Both the position numbers and the translations under genes were made by a program. Below the pieces are notes generated by a model. That model did not search any database, was not told the DNA's origin, and saw only the letters and a list, made by a program, of their open reading frames with translations. From Flammula alnicola (lineage: Eukaryota > Basidiomycota > Agaricomycetes > Agaricales > Strophariaceae), in NCBI GenBank assembly GCA_015499995.1, contig JADNRV010000185.1, positions 1-64,000 on the forward strand: a stretch of DNA of 64,000 nucleotides, given 5' to 3'. Shown here piece after piece: positions 34,706 through 46,444 of the stretch; within the stretch, counting starts at the first letter, position 1; every line of letters starts with the position of its first letter.

Positions 34706-35222
34706 TCGATTCTGGATAAAACTATTCAGAAACCCTGTTTCTGGGGTTTCTGTGATTGCCGACAGATGCCGTTGATGAAAAACGTGTCGGCGATTAAAAT
34801 TAATTTGATGAACTTAGTGTTTCCCCGCTGCCTGCGATGCCAATGGTTGCAATTTTGTCCGCAAGAATATATATTTGATCTATATAAATATATCTAAGAA
34901 AGAAAATGAGATTTAATTTGCAAAGATAATGGTAGAAGTTGGAGATAAGACCCGGAAAGGCCGTCTAGCAGCTTGGAATGCTCCCAAGAGATGCTGTACG
35001 CCAAATTTTGGCCCAGAAAATATTCGACAAACGAGAGAAGCATTATTGGAGGTAATTACATGGTTGAATGTACGAATTTATATGAGGAATTGTTATATCT
35101 AGGGGCGCCACGGACCAGTGACAGGGAGCGGCCATCAATCGGCAGACTCGCATAATGCATTACGGAAACTTCCGCAGAAACCCTCAGAAACGGGGTTTCT
35201 GAATAGTTTTATCCATCGATTC
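34706..35222. mobile_element. 503-bp MITE-like TIR element 3 (34713-35215) with 7-bp target-site repeat
   Basis: Both termini read TGGATAAAACTATTCAGAAA inward, continuing with CCC, one mismatch, GTTTCTG, a 1-nt indel and GGGTTTCTG, so the inverted repeat is about 40 bp with one mismatch and one gap. It is flanked by TCGATTC at 34706-34712 and 35216-35222. The interior is AT-rich (AATATATATTTGATC near 34866) with no coding capacity. Size and structure are those of a miniature inverted-repeat element. Confidence 0.9.
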
Positions 35223-35519
35223 TCACCATCTTTAATATTTATTGATTCAAATTAAAATTAAATCACATCCCCTTCCATGCCACATGGCCTGTAAGTAGTA
35301 GCACATTCCTCGTTAGCCAAATAAATTATGGAATAATTGATCGCGTTGACTTTGATTTTGATTGTATATAGCAATCACAATGGGTCATGTCGTGTTTCAG
35401 TTTGTGGACGGGTAGGCACAAAGTATTTTAGAAACTAGAGGCCGCGAAGTCTAATGTTGTCTTTGCAAGAAATAATTAGTTAATTGAGAGCGGAGGAGCT
35501 CAAAATAGCCCTACTCAAC
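35223..35519. other. spacer upstream of tRNA
   Basis: AT-rich sequence between the MITE and the tRNA gene. Nothing else was seen. Confidence 0.3.
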
Positions 35520-35616
35520 TCCGGTATGGTGTAACGGCTAACATTACCGCCTTTCACCCATATTCACATTTGAAGTGTTCACGCGGTAGCTCGGGGTTCG
35601 ATTCCCCGTACCGGAA
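35520..35616 (+). tRNA. tRNA-Glu (anticodon UUC) with a 25-nt intron
   Basis: Acceptor arms TCCGGTA (35520-35526) and TACCGGA (35609-35615) pair fully, with discriminator A35616. The D arm has GTGTAACGGCTA, the T arm CGGGG-TTCGATT-CCCCG. The anticodon stem ACCGC pairs with GCGGT; the loop CTTTCA-C gives anticodon TTC. An intron of about 25 nt lies one base 3' of the anticodon, the canonical site for eukaryotic tRNA introns, and starts CCCATATTC. Internal A and B boxes are therefore intact. A T5 run at 35627-35631 fits RNA polymerase III termination. Confidence 0.93.
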
Positions 35617-36093
35617 TTGTTTGTCGTTTTTCTCACATAACTACAAGCTTTAGTTTTTTAAAGTTACTGTACGCATGTTCTTTAATCTTTACAGATGGAA
35701 GCATACTGTGTGATGGAGGCCATCACCCCCCGCGACAACCTTTATTTTGCGTGTAACGCGGAAGCGTAGGGTTTCACTTTCAGCCGCCGTTGCCACTGGT
35801 ATTGCGAATGCGTCGATGACTAGTGCAACTCCAGCACAAACGGCTCTACAATAAAAGCCTTTCACGACGATATATCCTGATCCTTACTGTGCTTAAGGCT
35901 TTTCAAACACTTATCCTTTGGCAGATGGAACTTACAGGCGTGCATGCTTTTACATAAGAAGTCATGTAACGAAAATTAATGTTGAATCACAGAGGATAAA
36001 AAGAAGGCCCCCATCCAGTCCTTTGGCTCTAGGAATGACATTCATATTCTCCCGTTCATCCCTGTGCTTCTCTTGATTCGCGAAACGTTCGCC
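35617..36093. other. intergenic
   Basis: T5 terminator of the tRNA at 35627-35631. 35990-36093 resembles a fungal promoter and leader (ATAAAAAG at 35997, then a pyrimidine-rich stretch) in front of the relic at 36094. No gene was supported. Confidence 0.35.
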
Positions 36094-36231
36094 ATGGCCA
36101 CCCTGGATAATGCAAGAAAGCAGTACAACGAAAAGCTCTGGTATCCCCTAATGGCTCTGCCTCAGCTTCTTGCCGTGCTATTGTAGTCTAGTTCCTCCTC
36201 GTTGGGAGCTCCGAGAAGATAAAATATATAG
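36094..36231 (+). pseudogene. internally deleted relic of the seven-helix membrane-protein family
   Basis: ATG GCC ACC followed by NARKQYNEKLWYPLMALPQL and LAVLL, then a stop, matches the last part (FKQNNEHFWYPLMALPEI) of the proteins at 44760 and 50017, including the seventh helix; the following bases, read in another frame, resemble VPRRGEL. The first six helices are missing, so it is a promoter-plus-tail deletion product. Confidence 0.7.
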
Positions 36232-36792
36232 TATCCGTTGGCATGAGGTTTGTAAAAAATGGCACGGACTCTGAGAAGATCATAACATACGCATGTCACA
36301 TTTTTGGGGTCGGGGGTTATACTAACGAACGTATTATAATTAGTGGACGGTACTCGGTCAGATTCTTTAAATGGTTATCCATCTATCTCTGCCGTCTGGT
36401 TTGTGCGTAACGGCTACCTACTTATAATCACGCAATTCATGATACTTATTTTCCTTCCCTCCCACCATCATCCTAAATAAAATATCTGTTTTGAGGTTCC
36501 CTGATGCTTTTCTTTGCTTTCGGGTAGTCTCCGTCTCCCCGGGCTCGTGTAAGTATGGCGCGCGACTTGACACTGCTTATCATACTCAAATTATCGTTCA
36601 AATTTATTGCCTAAAGCTGAGCACCATGTATTTTTTCGACCATTACTGAGCTCTGTGTCAACCTTTCTTAAGTTCGACATGAATTTCAAGCGCCCAATCT
36701 AATCTAATCTAATCTTATCAAAGGTATCAACTCCGTTAAATCCATCAATCGATCGTCATTAGATCGTCCCTCATTTTTCCACCCACACACTC
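36232..36792. other. intergenic; promoter of qtrt2-like gene
   Basis: No coding sequence was seen. (TCTAA) repeats occur at 36697-36716, about 80 bp upstream of the ATG at 36793. Confidence 0.35.
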
Positions 36793-38503
36793 ATGTCCCA
36801 GTCGACTTTCAGCTTTTCGCTACCGTCTCCAACGAGATATGGACCAAGGATTGGCAGCATCATTTTCAAGCGCCCAGGATCTACGCTAGATCCAGTTCAA
36901 ATCGCAACCCCAGGCCTTCTGACCGCCACGTCGCGTGGTGTCGTGCCCCATCTATCTCGAGATCATCACAAACTCACCAACGCTATACGCTGGGTAAATG
37001 TGCCGTTCGAGACCTTGTGAGTGTTCGAAGAATGGTAAGCATTATCCTTGGTGATCAGATTCTGATCCATTTTGACTCTAGTTTAGAACATCATCCACCA
37101 GTGCCGACGTTGCAACCAGGGCCGAATCCGCTGCATAAGTTCTTGGGTTTCGTCCCAGGCAAGCATATTCTCTCGATGTCTGCACGGGATCCTTATGATG
37201 GAAGGGATATGCCGACAAATGGACATAGTCATTTGTGTGTTTACAGTTTGCGGGGTGTTCGAAAGGTGCGTATTGTCATTATCTCTGAGTGCTATGATTG
37301 AATCATCTATCACAGCTATCACCTGCACATTGGCGCTCATACGTGCTGGCATGCCAGCCAGATGTCGTTTTCGCACTCTCAGATATCCCATTCACCGAAC
37401 CGCCGTACTCGCAAAAACGACTCACTAAAAGCATCGAGAGGACGGCAACATGGCTTTCGAATATCCTACATCCCACCGAAAACGACGGTCCACTAAACGT
37501 ACTCGTGCAAATGGCAGGAGGAACGAGTATACCTGCTCGCAAGGCCTTCTCCGACAGCCTCCTTGAACCTCTGTTCGGCTCTGAGGCAGAGGCTATCAAG
37601 CCGTTCACGACGCTCGATGAAGGGGTGGCTGGGTACACATTCGACCTCGTCCCTCTAAGACTATCTCTCGAGGCTGCCGAGAAGAAGAATCCACGGGTAT
37701 CATCGCCCACAGATTTAAACCCGGTCATGCCCTCGCACACGGAGCAAATTATCCCCCTCCTCAAAACCTCCCTTGCATCGCTACCCGAAATAAAACCCCG
37801 CCTGATCAACTCGACAGAATCTCCCCATGAGATTCTACATTACATCTCTGCTGTCGGGATTGACCTCTTCGACGCACATTGGGCCCAGCGGGCAGCTGAT
37901 ATCGGCGTCGCTCTCGACTTTGAATTCCCCGTTCGGGCGAGTACGTCTACTGAGAGCAAACTAGATATCGGACACAACCTATACGACGCAAAGTACAGTC
38001 TGGATTTCAAGCCCGTCGCTGATTCGTTCCGTGGTGCTCTCAGCACTGACGACCCAGAGAAGCCTATTTGTCCTTGTGCTGCATGCTCGCCCATCTCCCC
38101 ATCAACACGGATCTACCATGGTTTCGATACCCCTGACGCCTCTGGAGAACCCTCACGTGATCCAACTGCCGCCCTTGTTCACCGACCACATTACAGGCGT
38201 GCATACATCCACCACTTGCTTCACACGCACGAGATGTCGGCGCACACCCTGCTCGTGATGCATAACCTCGAGGTATTGAACGCGTTCTTTACTGGGATTC
38301 GCAAGGTGATTGCTGAGGCGCCTGAGAGCTGGGAGGCGGAGGTGCGGAAGTTCGAAGCGATTTACGATGACAAGCTGGGCGTGTTTGATAGTGCGAAGGC
38401 CAGCTGGAAGGAGGTGGAGCTGGCGAGAGGGAAGGGTCGGCTTGCAAGGGAAAAGAGCAAGCAAGAGGAGGCGACGTTGGGTACAGTGGTGGAGTTGGAG
38501 TAA
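36793..38503 (+). CDS. QTRT2: queuine tRNA-ribosyltransferase accessory subunit 2
   Basis: Non-catalytic partner of the eukaryotic tRNA-guanine transglycosylase, which exchanges guanine 34 for queuine in GUN-anticodon tRNAs. Exons 36793-37016, 37082-37265 and 37316-38503 (introns 65 and 50 nt) give 531 residues, longer than the roughly 415-residue animal protein. Family features: the early TP-LL-TATSRG-VPHLSRD segment, a TIM-barrel-like body (FVQMAGGTS-like strand, GVAGYTFDLVPL, ISAVGIDLFDAHWAQRAAD), and the zinc site Cys388-x-Cys390-x2-Cys393 with His452 in VMHNLEVLN, preceded by RRAYIHHLLHTHEMSAHTLL. About 33 extra residues lie between Cys393 and the helix region compared with bacterial TGT. 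The zinc site is kept while catalytic aspartate motifs are not evident, as expected for subunit 2. Fungi import queuine rather than make it, so the gene is consistent with salvage. Confidence 0.92.
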
Positions 38504-39186
38504 TTCTTGGGCAATGAACGTAACGTCTGGACCTTATTTGTTACAATTGAGCGTAACTTCTGAAATGTTATTTTTTTCTTTGATTGTTGGTCTGCTGTGT
38601 CGAAAATGGTATTTTTTGCTCACGGGCGTGACGTGGTAACAACGTGATTTCACCCCGTCGCCTTTTCCTCCTCCGAATTGTCTTCTTTTCTGCGTCCTAA
38701 ATCTTTATCCATCTTCTTTCAACACGCCTCGAGGATGACACTTATAAGACCCTCCCTGGTGTCATAGCAGCACAGATAACAACAATAACCACCTTTCGCT
38801 GAGCTCGGCCCAAGGGTTTCCTACTATCCGAAGGTGCTGTCTAACGATTTGGAGGATCATTTCTAAGGATGGATCTCGTGTCCCACGTTGGCCAAGAAGA
38901 TTTTGAAATCCACCTGTATACAGCCCGTACAGCTCAAGGATACTGGTCAGGTGTCCAAAAGTAGCTTTTTTAACCCCTCATGCATGGATTAACCTCGGAC
39001 ATACTCCTCGTCCAATGCGACACCAGCCGTATATAATCTGGGGATGACCATAACGAAACGCCATATTACCCCATAGTTCCAGGTTTACTTACTTTGAACA
39101 ACAGGTGGGGTTGCCGTTCTGCGGGAGAACTGGAAGTGGCGCTAAAATATTTGTTGCTTTTGCAGACCGGACGATTGAAGTCAACT
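38504..39186. promoter_or_regulatory. intergenic region and GH3 promoter
   Basis: TATATAA at 39031-39037 lies 150 bp before the GH3 start codon. Two matches to the fungal carbon-catabolite repressor consensus SYGGRG occur at 39038-39043 (CTGGGG) and 39105-39110 (GTGGGG). Short motifs are common by chance, so glucose repression is only an inference. Confidence 0.35.
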
Positions 39187-42100
39187 ATGGCGCCTTCCGA
39201 TTTTGCGAAAGCCAATGTGGACGAGATTGTGAATAATCTGACGACGGAGGAGGCTATTCTTTTGACCGCCGGCGTCGGATTCTGGCATACGGAGAAGATA
39301 GAAAGGCTTGGGATCCCAGCGGTCAAGGTATGTTCTTATGCTATTCATGAAAGTTTGGGTATTTTGATCATATACATTCCAGGTCAGCGATGGACCAAAC
39401 GGTATTAGAGGAAACCATTTCTTTATGGGCACACCTGCGAAGTGTCTACCCGTGGGTTCAGCTGCATTTCGCGTCATCTCGTGTCATTGACGATAATTTC
39501 AGTCATCAACCGCCCTTGGCGCGACATGGGACACAGACCTCGTTCAAGAAGTCGGGTTGAAGTTATTAGCCGAAGAAGCCAAGTTACGAGCTGCCTCGAT
39601 CGTCCTTGCACCAACTTGCAACATCCAGCGCGTGAGTAACATACATTCTAGGTGATCTTTTGGATTCTCATGTGACTTTTGAAACAGAACCCGCTAGGAG
39701 GTAGGGTAGGTATATTCGCGTCATATATACCCCGCTTGTGCTAATCCTCTCCGAAGAGTTTCGAAAGTTTTTCAGAAGATCCGTTCCTGTCTGGAATCAT
39801 AGCAGCAGCCTACGTGAATGGTGTGCAAAGCGGAGGAATTGGAACTACGATCAAGCATTTTGTGTACGCGTACCTTTCCTTGTCCATTCATGTCAACCCA
39901 TTTTGACATGTCCATCGCAGCGCAAACGATAAGGAGAATGACCGGAACGCCTATGACAGCATCGTTAGCCCCCGAGCGCTTCGCGAGATCTACCTTATGC
40001 CATTTATGTTGGCACAGAAGCATGCTCAGCCCTGGGCCTATATGACTGCGTGGGTGTTCCTCTTTTTTATATATCTCTGACACGTCACTCGAACGGTTGG
40101 TATGTCTTTAGATATAACCGCGTCAACGGCACTCACGCGTCTGAAAATCCATTCCTGTTGACCAAAATACTCAGAGAGGAGTGGAAATTCGATGGCATGG
40201 TACGTGTCTTCCACAAATTTATGTCGTTCTCTGAACCGCGGACGTTTTTGTTTTATCATAGATTATGAGTGACTGGTAAGCATTCGTCTGCAGGCCCGCA
40301 CTTTCGGTTCACTAATCCAAGAATATCTTTCTTCCAGGTTTGGTACCTACAGCGTTGACCTTGCTCTGAACGCCGGGCTTGACCTGGAGATGCCTGGCAT
40401 AAATAAATGGCGCACTGTCGACTTCATGACGCGGTCCCTCAACGCGCGAAAGATCACTGTTCGTACCATCAAGCAACGTGCCAAGAAAGTGGTTGAATTG
40501 GTGAAGAAATGTGCTGCGGGCGCTCCCGAGGTTCGATTCATTTCCTTCCTCTCTTATTTTAAGGCCTCTCTGAATATCCATGATCACCGATAGGTTCTGG
40601 ATGGAGATGGGCTCGAGCGCACAGTTGACACTCCTGAGACCACGGCGCTTCTTCGGAAGGTCGCTGCTGAATCTATCGTTCTCCTCCGGAACGAGTCTGC
40701 GGTTCTGCCTCTCAAACCCCAGGAACTCAAGAAAATCGCAGTGGTTGGGCCGAATGCCAAAGCCATCGTGTTGAGCGGCGGTGGATCTGCAGCGCTGAAA
40801 GCGAGCTTCTATGTCAGCCCGTATGACGGCATCGTGAACGCGTTGAAGGAAGCTGGAACAGCGATAACATACAGCGAAGGAGCCAGAGGTATATCATCCG
40901 CTTCTTTTCTCGTCTGCCTTACGAATGTACTGACCCTTCTGTTCTCAATAGCGAATAAAACTACCCCATCTCTGGACTATGATATGTTCACTACCTCTGG
41001 CAAGCCGGGTTGGATTGGATCGTGGTACAAGCATGTCAGTGACGACAGTCTGATTATTGACGACATTGTGGAGGAGAAGTATATCGATGAAACGAGGATC
41101 TTCATCAGCACATCGTGGCCGAAAGGCATAACGAAGCGCTGGACGATGAAGTTGAGGGGTCAGTTGAAGCCGAGAGAAAAGGACTGTACCTTCGAATTTG
41201 GACTGACGGTTGCAGGGCGTGCAAAGGTCTGTTTTCTTGACTTGAATTTGCGATCTGAAGTACTGCAGTTTTCAACATCCTTTTTGACAGCTTTACGTCG
41301 ACGGAAATTTAGTTATTGATAACTGGACTCGTCAGCGTCGGGGCGAGGATTTCTTCGGCTGCGCTTCTGAGGAAGAACTAGGCAGATACGACCTGAAAGC
41401 CGGTGTGAAGCACGACATACTGGTCGAGTTCTGCAACGTTCGTGCCCCAGCCGACGGCGACGAGGATGAAGCCGTTATGGATAGGTTCGTTTATATCCTC
41501 CATCATATCTAAATTATGTTAGTGTCGCTAAATGTCATGAACAACCTATAGTAACTCAGGTGTCCGCCTCGGAGGTGTCGAAGTCCAGGACAGCGATGAG
41601 CTGATGGCCACAGCGGTACAACTTGCCAAAGAAGCAGATGCTGTCATCGCCGTTGTTGGTCTGAACGGCGAATGGGAGACGGAGGGTTATGATAGAAAAT
41701 CGTTGGCTTTGCCCGGTCGGACGGATGAACTCATTTCCAAAGTCGCGGCAGTGAATCCGAAGACTGTGGTTGTCACTCAATCTGTAAGTTTTCTCCTGAC
41801 CCCCCATGTCTCGCAAGGATGATGAGCTAACCTATTGTTCTCTTAACAGGGCTCCGCTATCACTATGCCCTGGAGTGACTCTGTAGCTGCCATAGTACAT
41901 ACCTGGTACCTGGGGAACGCGTCGGGTGATGCGATTGCAGACGTAATATTCGGAAAACATAATCCGTCAGGCAAACTATCGCTTTCATTCCCGAAGAGGG
42001 AGGAAGACGTCCCTTCGTTTGGCCATTTCCATTCGGAAGACGGAAAGGTATGAAGACTGGCACTGTTGTTGCATAAAACATAATCCTGTTCTGACTTCTT

Positions 42101-42712
42101 TTTTTCTGTTTCTAGATCCGGTATGCCGAGGATTTGTATGTGGTATGCACACAGTCCATACGTAAAGTGGTTTGACGAAAGCTGACATGCGGATGACTGA
42201 GCAGGGCTATAAACATTACCAACATCGCAATATCGCTCCGCTGTATGCATTCGGGTAAGTTACAGTCCTCTTATTGGAATACTCGCTGAACGGATCCCAA
42301 CAGACACGGCCTTTCATACACGACATTCACCCTGAGCGCCCTTACACTGTCGCAACCTATCATCACGACAGGCGAATTCACGCTTACTGCATCTGTTAAA
42401 GTGACGAACGTTGGCAGTGTCGCCGGCTCAGAAGTCGTTCAGCTCTACATCTCGCTTCCGTCGACATCCGAACTCACTCATCCCGCGCTACAACTTAAAG
42501 GTTTTGCCAAAGTCCGCGACATCGCCCCAGGAGTTTCGGAAACCGTGCAAATCACCCTTGACAAGTATGCTGTTTCCTACTGGAGCGAGCTATACAACAC
42601 CTGGATTGTCGAGAAGGGTGTCTACGGTGTCAAGATTGGTACAAGGAGTGACCGCCTCGCTTTAGAGGCAACTTTCGGACTCTCTTCTGGGTTTGAGTGG
42701 AATGGGATTTGA
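39187..42712 (+). CDS. GH3 beta-glucosidase with PA14 and fibronectin-III-like domains
   Basis: Hydrolyses terminal beta-D-glucosides (cellobiose and related). Seventeen exons sum to 2568 nt (855 aa): 39187-39327, 39383-39451, 39503-39631, 39688-39705 (18-nt microexon), 39757-39863, 39921-40049, 40112-40199, 40262-40275, 40338-40530, 40594-40888, 40952-41226, 41291-41484, 41552-41783, 41850-42047, 42116-42142, 42205-42254, 42304-42712. N-terminal GH3 barrel: [22 protein letters not shown] and the nucleophile Asp231 in IMSDWFGTYS. C-terminal GH3 domain from [11 protein letters not shown], interrupted by PA14 at about 400-555 ([11 protein letters not shown]). Later [11 protein letters not shown] and AFGHGLSYT, then the Fn3-like domain (about 735-835). 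No signal peptide, so probably cytosolic, like intracellular fungal beta-glucosidases. All splice sites canonical; gene intact. Confidence 0.95.
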
Positions 42713-44231
42713 GCTCTGCGATTCACCGCCTATAAAGCCGCACGTCGCAGAATTATCTAAATATAACAAGTTGCTATAAGTATGTGTATCATCGATATGT
42801 ATGTATAAATATGATGTTTCATCCTTTGCCAATCCATTGCTGGTATTTACGCGCACTAGATGGCCACGCACAGCCACATCTGACCATCTAATCTGAACTC
42901 CGCGAGTGCCGGCAAAACCCTACGATGCCCAACCCTATGTAAGCCTCATCATGTTCGTGGAGCAGAATTGACCCCGCCGCGGTACTTGGGTAGCATTACC
43001 TTACAGACTAGACAAATTCTGGAAAGGAAAGAAGAGGTACAGCAAATTTAAATGCTCTTTGTTTTGGTTCTGTGTCTGATTATCATTCACAGGGGTGTGG
43101 TGTAAGACTTTAAGTTCAAACAAACATCACAGGCAAGTTGTACTGGATGTTACGCAACATCCATACGGTGAGTCATTTTTCGAAGAAATGCAATTTTATT
43201 TCCTCCAAGTTGCGCAGTCAGGGACAGTTCGAGAGAGTCAGTCTCTGGATACGTCTAAAAATAGTTCGTTTGCCTTTCGCGAATACTGGCCTGCGCAGTG
43301 AGTTCTCTTTTCCGCATATCAGATCATATCCCAGGAGAACAACATTGCTTGCCGTCATGAGCTACGCATTTCATTACCAGGTCAATTCATGCAAGGTGAG
43401 ACTTGAGGGCGTAACGGGACTTTTATCCTCAAATGAGTCGGTAGGCAAATTATTGTAAGGTTCGAGCTAAATGATTTCGGGATCATTTGAATGTGTACTT
43501 AGACAGATAAAGGAGTGCGTCAGGGATTAGCTTGACCTTGCTTGGAGCCCTCTTCTACAGTTGCTCTCTGTGGATAATCGCATCGACATTACCGCAGTAA
43601 GTATATTTTCAAATGCCATTTACCTGACTCTATCATCTATTCGACTCCGTAGGTTATGGATGTACGAATTCTGGATTCAGAGCGTCGTTAGAGCGTTTTC
43701 TCATCCCGGCTCTAAATCCGATTTAGCGAAGTAGGATACGACTCATACGAGTTGAAGGGGCTGCCGATCTTCCAACTTCCAGTCGCTGCAGCGTTCAATG
43801 CACACTGCACAGGTTATGTGGAGCATCTCTTCAAAAAGTGTGGTTTGGCCCACACAGCTGCGATTCGGCCGCAGTCAGGGATAATTCAAACACTCAAACG
43901 TTCAAAACATTCAAATATTCAAGGGCTCTTTAACGCCCTTTCTCCGCCTTCGGATGTGTTCTAGAAATAGAGCCTTATATTTAGAGTGACGTGTTAGTTA
44001 CGCATTCTATGACCATGTAAGTATGCTAATAAAGACGCATACATATCCAACGTCTTTCAGGCATACTAATGCGTTTACTTATGGTTGCAATAGTACTTTT
44101 GAGAACTGATTATGGCTTGCATTGGGCGTGAGGAATTACAACTTTGAACGCGCATTTCATTCAACTTTCACCCTGAACAAGATCTGCCCCTGGAGGCTGG
44201 AAGCTCTTCCCTTCCCCGTCAATCCCGGGAA
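42713..44231. other. intergenic with decayed repeats
   Basis: 43640-43960 shares landmarks (GTACGAATTCT..ATTC..AGCGTC.TTAGAGCGTTTT, then CCGATCTTCC) with 49065-49250, the latter preceded by sequence matching 45945-46010. These are pieces of one dispersed flank. No gene was supported. Confidence 0.4.
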
Positions 44232-44385
44232 TCGGTATGGATAGAAATATGCGAATATTCTCAATACATCTGCAGGATGTTTAGCGACGATTGGTCAACA
44301 CGGTATGATCAGTGCCGGTAGAAATATGTGAATATTCTCAATACATCTGCAGGATGTTTAGCGACGGTTGGTCAACAAAGAAGTT
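44232..44385. repeat. 77-bp tandem duplication
   Basis: AGAAATATGCGAATATTCTC...GGTCAACA starting at 44243 recurs at 44320 (77-bp spacing), with three or four changes. Confidence 0.85.
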
Positions 44386-44759
44386 CGATGCAAGTGATAA
44401 CATATTTAAGTATGCCTTTCAAGTTACCTTGTCGGATGTTCATCGGGTCGGAGAACGGACTCGGAGAGTAGATCCTGATCGACCGGACTTCTGGCTGCAG
44501 GGTCTCGTGTCTATGTAGCGAGAGGGTTTAAGAGACTGCGTAAGATTCTACTAAGAAGGCGAGTCTGCTTCAAACTCCTTTTTGATCGGCTCTCGGGGCA
44601 GAAATTGGTATATTTATAGACTGTCGCTTTCAGTACCACTTACATAAGGCACGTGGAGAAGGGATAGTGCTTCGCTGCGGCCGTGTATAAAGTTGAACGT
44701 TGAATGACAGATTGGACCCCGTTCCTCACCTCACCTATTTCAGCTCTACTGCACCCGCC
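44386..44759. promoter_or_regulatory. promoter region of seven-helix gene 1
   Basis: TATAAAG at 44685-44691 lies about 75 bp before the ATG at 44760. No other feature was seen. Confidence 0.4.
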
Positions 44760-45762
44760 ATGGCGACAAACGTCCAGCCTATTAATTTTGCGAAAGCATT
44801 GGGCTTCAATTCCGAGGGCGCGGCAGTCGTGTTCGCCATTCTCTATGCTCCGCTGCTTGGGTGGTATGTACGGCAGTCATTCGTGCGCCCGACTTCCGTG
44901 CACTTTGCACTTGTCTTTTTCTGCACAAGTGAGTAATCTACTTTCTGGAGAGGCTTGACTTTCTTTTTTAACGGGAATCCACATAGTCCGTCTCGCCGCG
45001 TTTGCAATACGCGCCGCCCTTATTTCACTCGACTCTGCAGGTCGGAATATCAACGTTCTCATCGCAGATGAGATCCTATTCGGGGTTGGCTATTTCTCTC
45101 TTCTGTATTCGGCCTACACGCTCGTGTTGGATCTGTAAGTTGCTCTCATTCTTAGTACATTTCATTGTTGCTTATGACTTTCTGTATTCAAGTGAAATAA
45201 TTGCTGGTCGACCGGAGTCTAACAATCCTATCATCCGTCTCACCAAGAATCGCCAATTGTTTCGACTCCCCCTCACAGTCGCTGTAGCGCTTGGAATTGC
45301 TGCGGCTGCATCCAACAACGGTGCTGAGTCCACCTCAAACCAGGCACTCCACAAAGCCAGCACAATTATTTTCCTGCTCCTCACCATCCTGCAAGCCTTT
45401 CAAACGACGATATTGACCAGGATGGAGATTGAAGGTATGACTCCTGGATTATCTACCGCGTGCGCATTTCTTACCCCTCCTGAATTCTTGCAGGCCACGG
45501 GAAAGAGAGGCGCGACAATGAATCATTCGGAGCGAGGCATGCAATGTCCATCCTTCTCTTGGTGTCAGTCCTTTTGTTGGTGCGCGAGGTCTTTGTGACC
45601 GCAACGGTGAACAATACATTCAAGCAAAACAACGAGCATTTCTGGTACCCCCTCATGGCCTTGCCTGAAATTCTTGTGGCCATTTTATTTGCCACGCCAG
45701 GCCTAGTTCCTCGCCGAGGTGAATTGCAGCCGAGATACCCACAAGAAAATAACCAAGTATAA
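44760..45762 (+). CDS. seven-helix membrane protein, copy 1 (RTA1/DUF7702-like)
   Basis: Exons 44760-44928, 44987-45134, 45193-45434 and 45494-45762 (introns 58-59 nt) give 275 residues. Seven hydrophobic helices can be read: AAVVFAILYAPLLGWYV, VHFALVFFCTIRLAAFAI, LFGVGYFSLLYSAYTLVL, LTVAVALGIAAAAS, STIIFLLLTILQAFQTT, MSILLLVSVLLLVREVFV and WYPLMALPEILVAILF. The Arg in helix 2 and WYPL..LPE in helix 7 are conserved with copy 2. The layout suits fungal RTA1-like or DUF7702 families; RTA1-like proteins are linked to lipid translocation and drug tolerance, but that function is not shown here. All four exon phases match copy 2 at 50017. Confidence 0.8.
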
Positions 45763-46040
45763 TTTGTTTCGTGCTACGCTTCACGATTGCTACTTCTTCG
45801 GTTAGATTATTATATCCTACGGCGATGCGCAATGTTCATGGCAGCTCTTTGATCGACGAACAACCAGTTATTGGATATCTCAAGTGATCGCTCGAGTCTT
45901 GTAGCCTTCTCAGTGTTGGCCGTCAGTAAGGCCCGGATTCACCGCTGTGTATTTTGTATGTACATGATATCCTCCCTCTTTTAAATTTGTTTGACCCCTA
46001 GTTTCCTGGTGTATGTGGGGGTGAAAGCTTAAAGGACATT
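45763..46040. other. 3' flank
   Basis: 45945-46010 (CTGTGTATTTTGTATGTACATGATAT..) recurs at 48990-49050. No gene was seen. Confidence 0.4.
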
Positions 46041-46444
46041 ATTCACACTTGAGGAAGATATCAATCAGGCACGAGAACCTCAGGAATGGTCATAGAAAGG
46101 CCGCTGGGAGGTATCGGAGACGCGGAGTTGACGAGGAGATCACAAACCCAGGTCGTTCCCCTACGCAACACTGTTTGGAGGCCTTTCTGCCATACGGGTC
46201 CGCGGAGGGCCTCAGGGGTCAACCGGTCACAAGGCTTCAAAACGTTCAGGATATTTACGAGAAACAGTAAGGAATCTCTGTGCGAGAACAACGAAATTCT
46301 CAATTTTGATGGCAAAAGCGAGAAGGATGGAGGAAAGAGAGATCCGCAAAAGGGCGTCTATTTATGGGTCGTGGCAATGGAACAGACGGCTGGCCTGGGC
46401 AAAACTCGTAATGTCGATTAGTTCTTTGAAGCGTGAACTGGTGC
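46041..46444. repeat. dispersed 404-bp repeat, copy 1
   Basis: Closely matches 63511-63918 in the same orientation, from ATTCACACTTGAGGAAGATA to GCGTGA.CTGGTGC, with many point changes and a few indels. Stops occur in all frames of at least one copy, and no termini with a target-site repeat are obvious. Possibly a solo long terminal repeat or a duplicated promoter. Confidence 0.8.
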
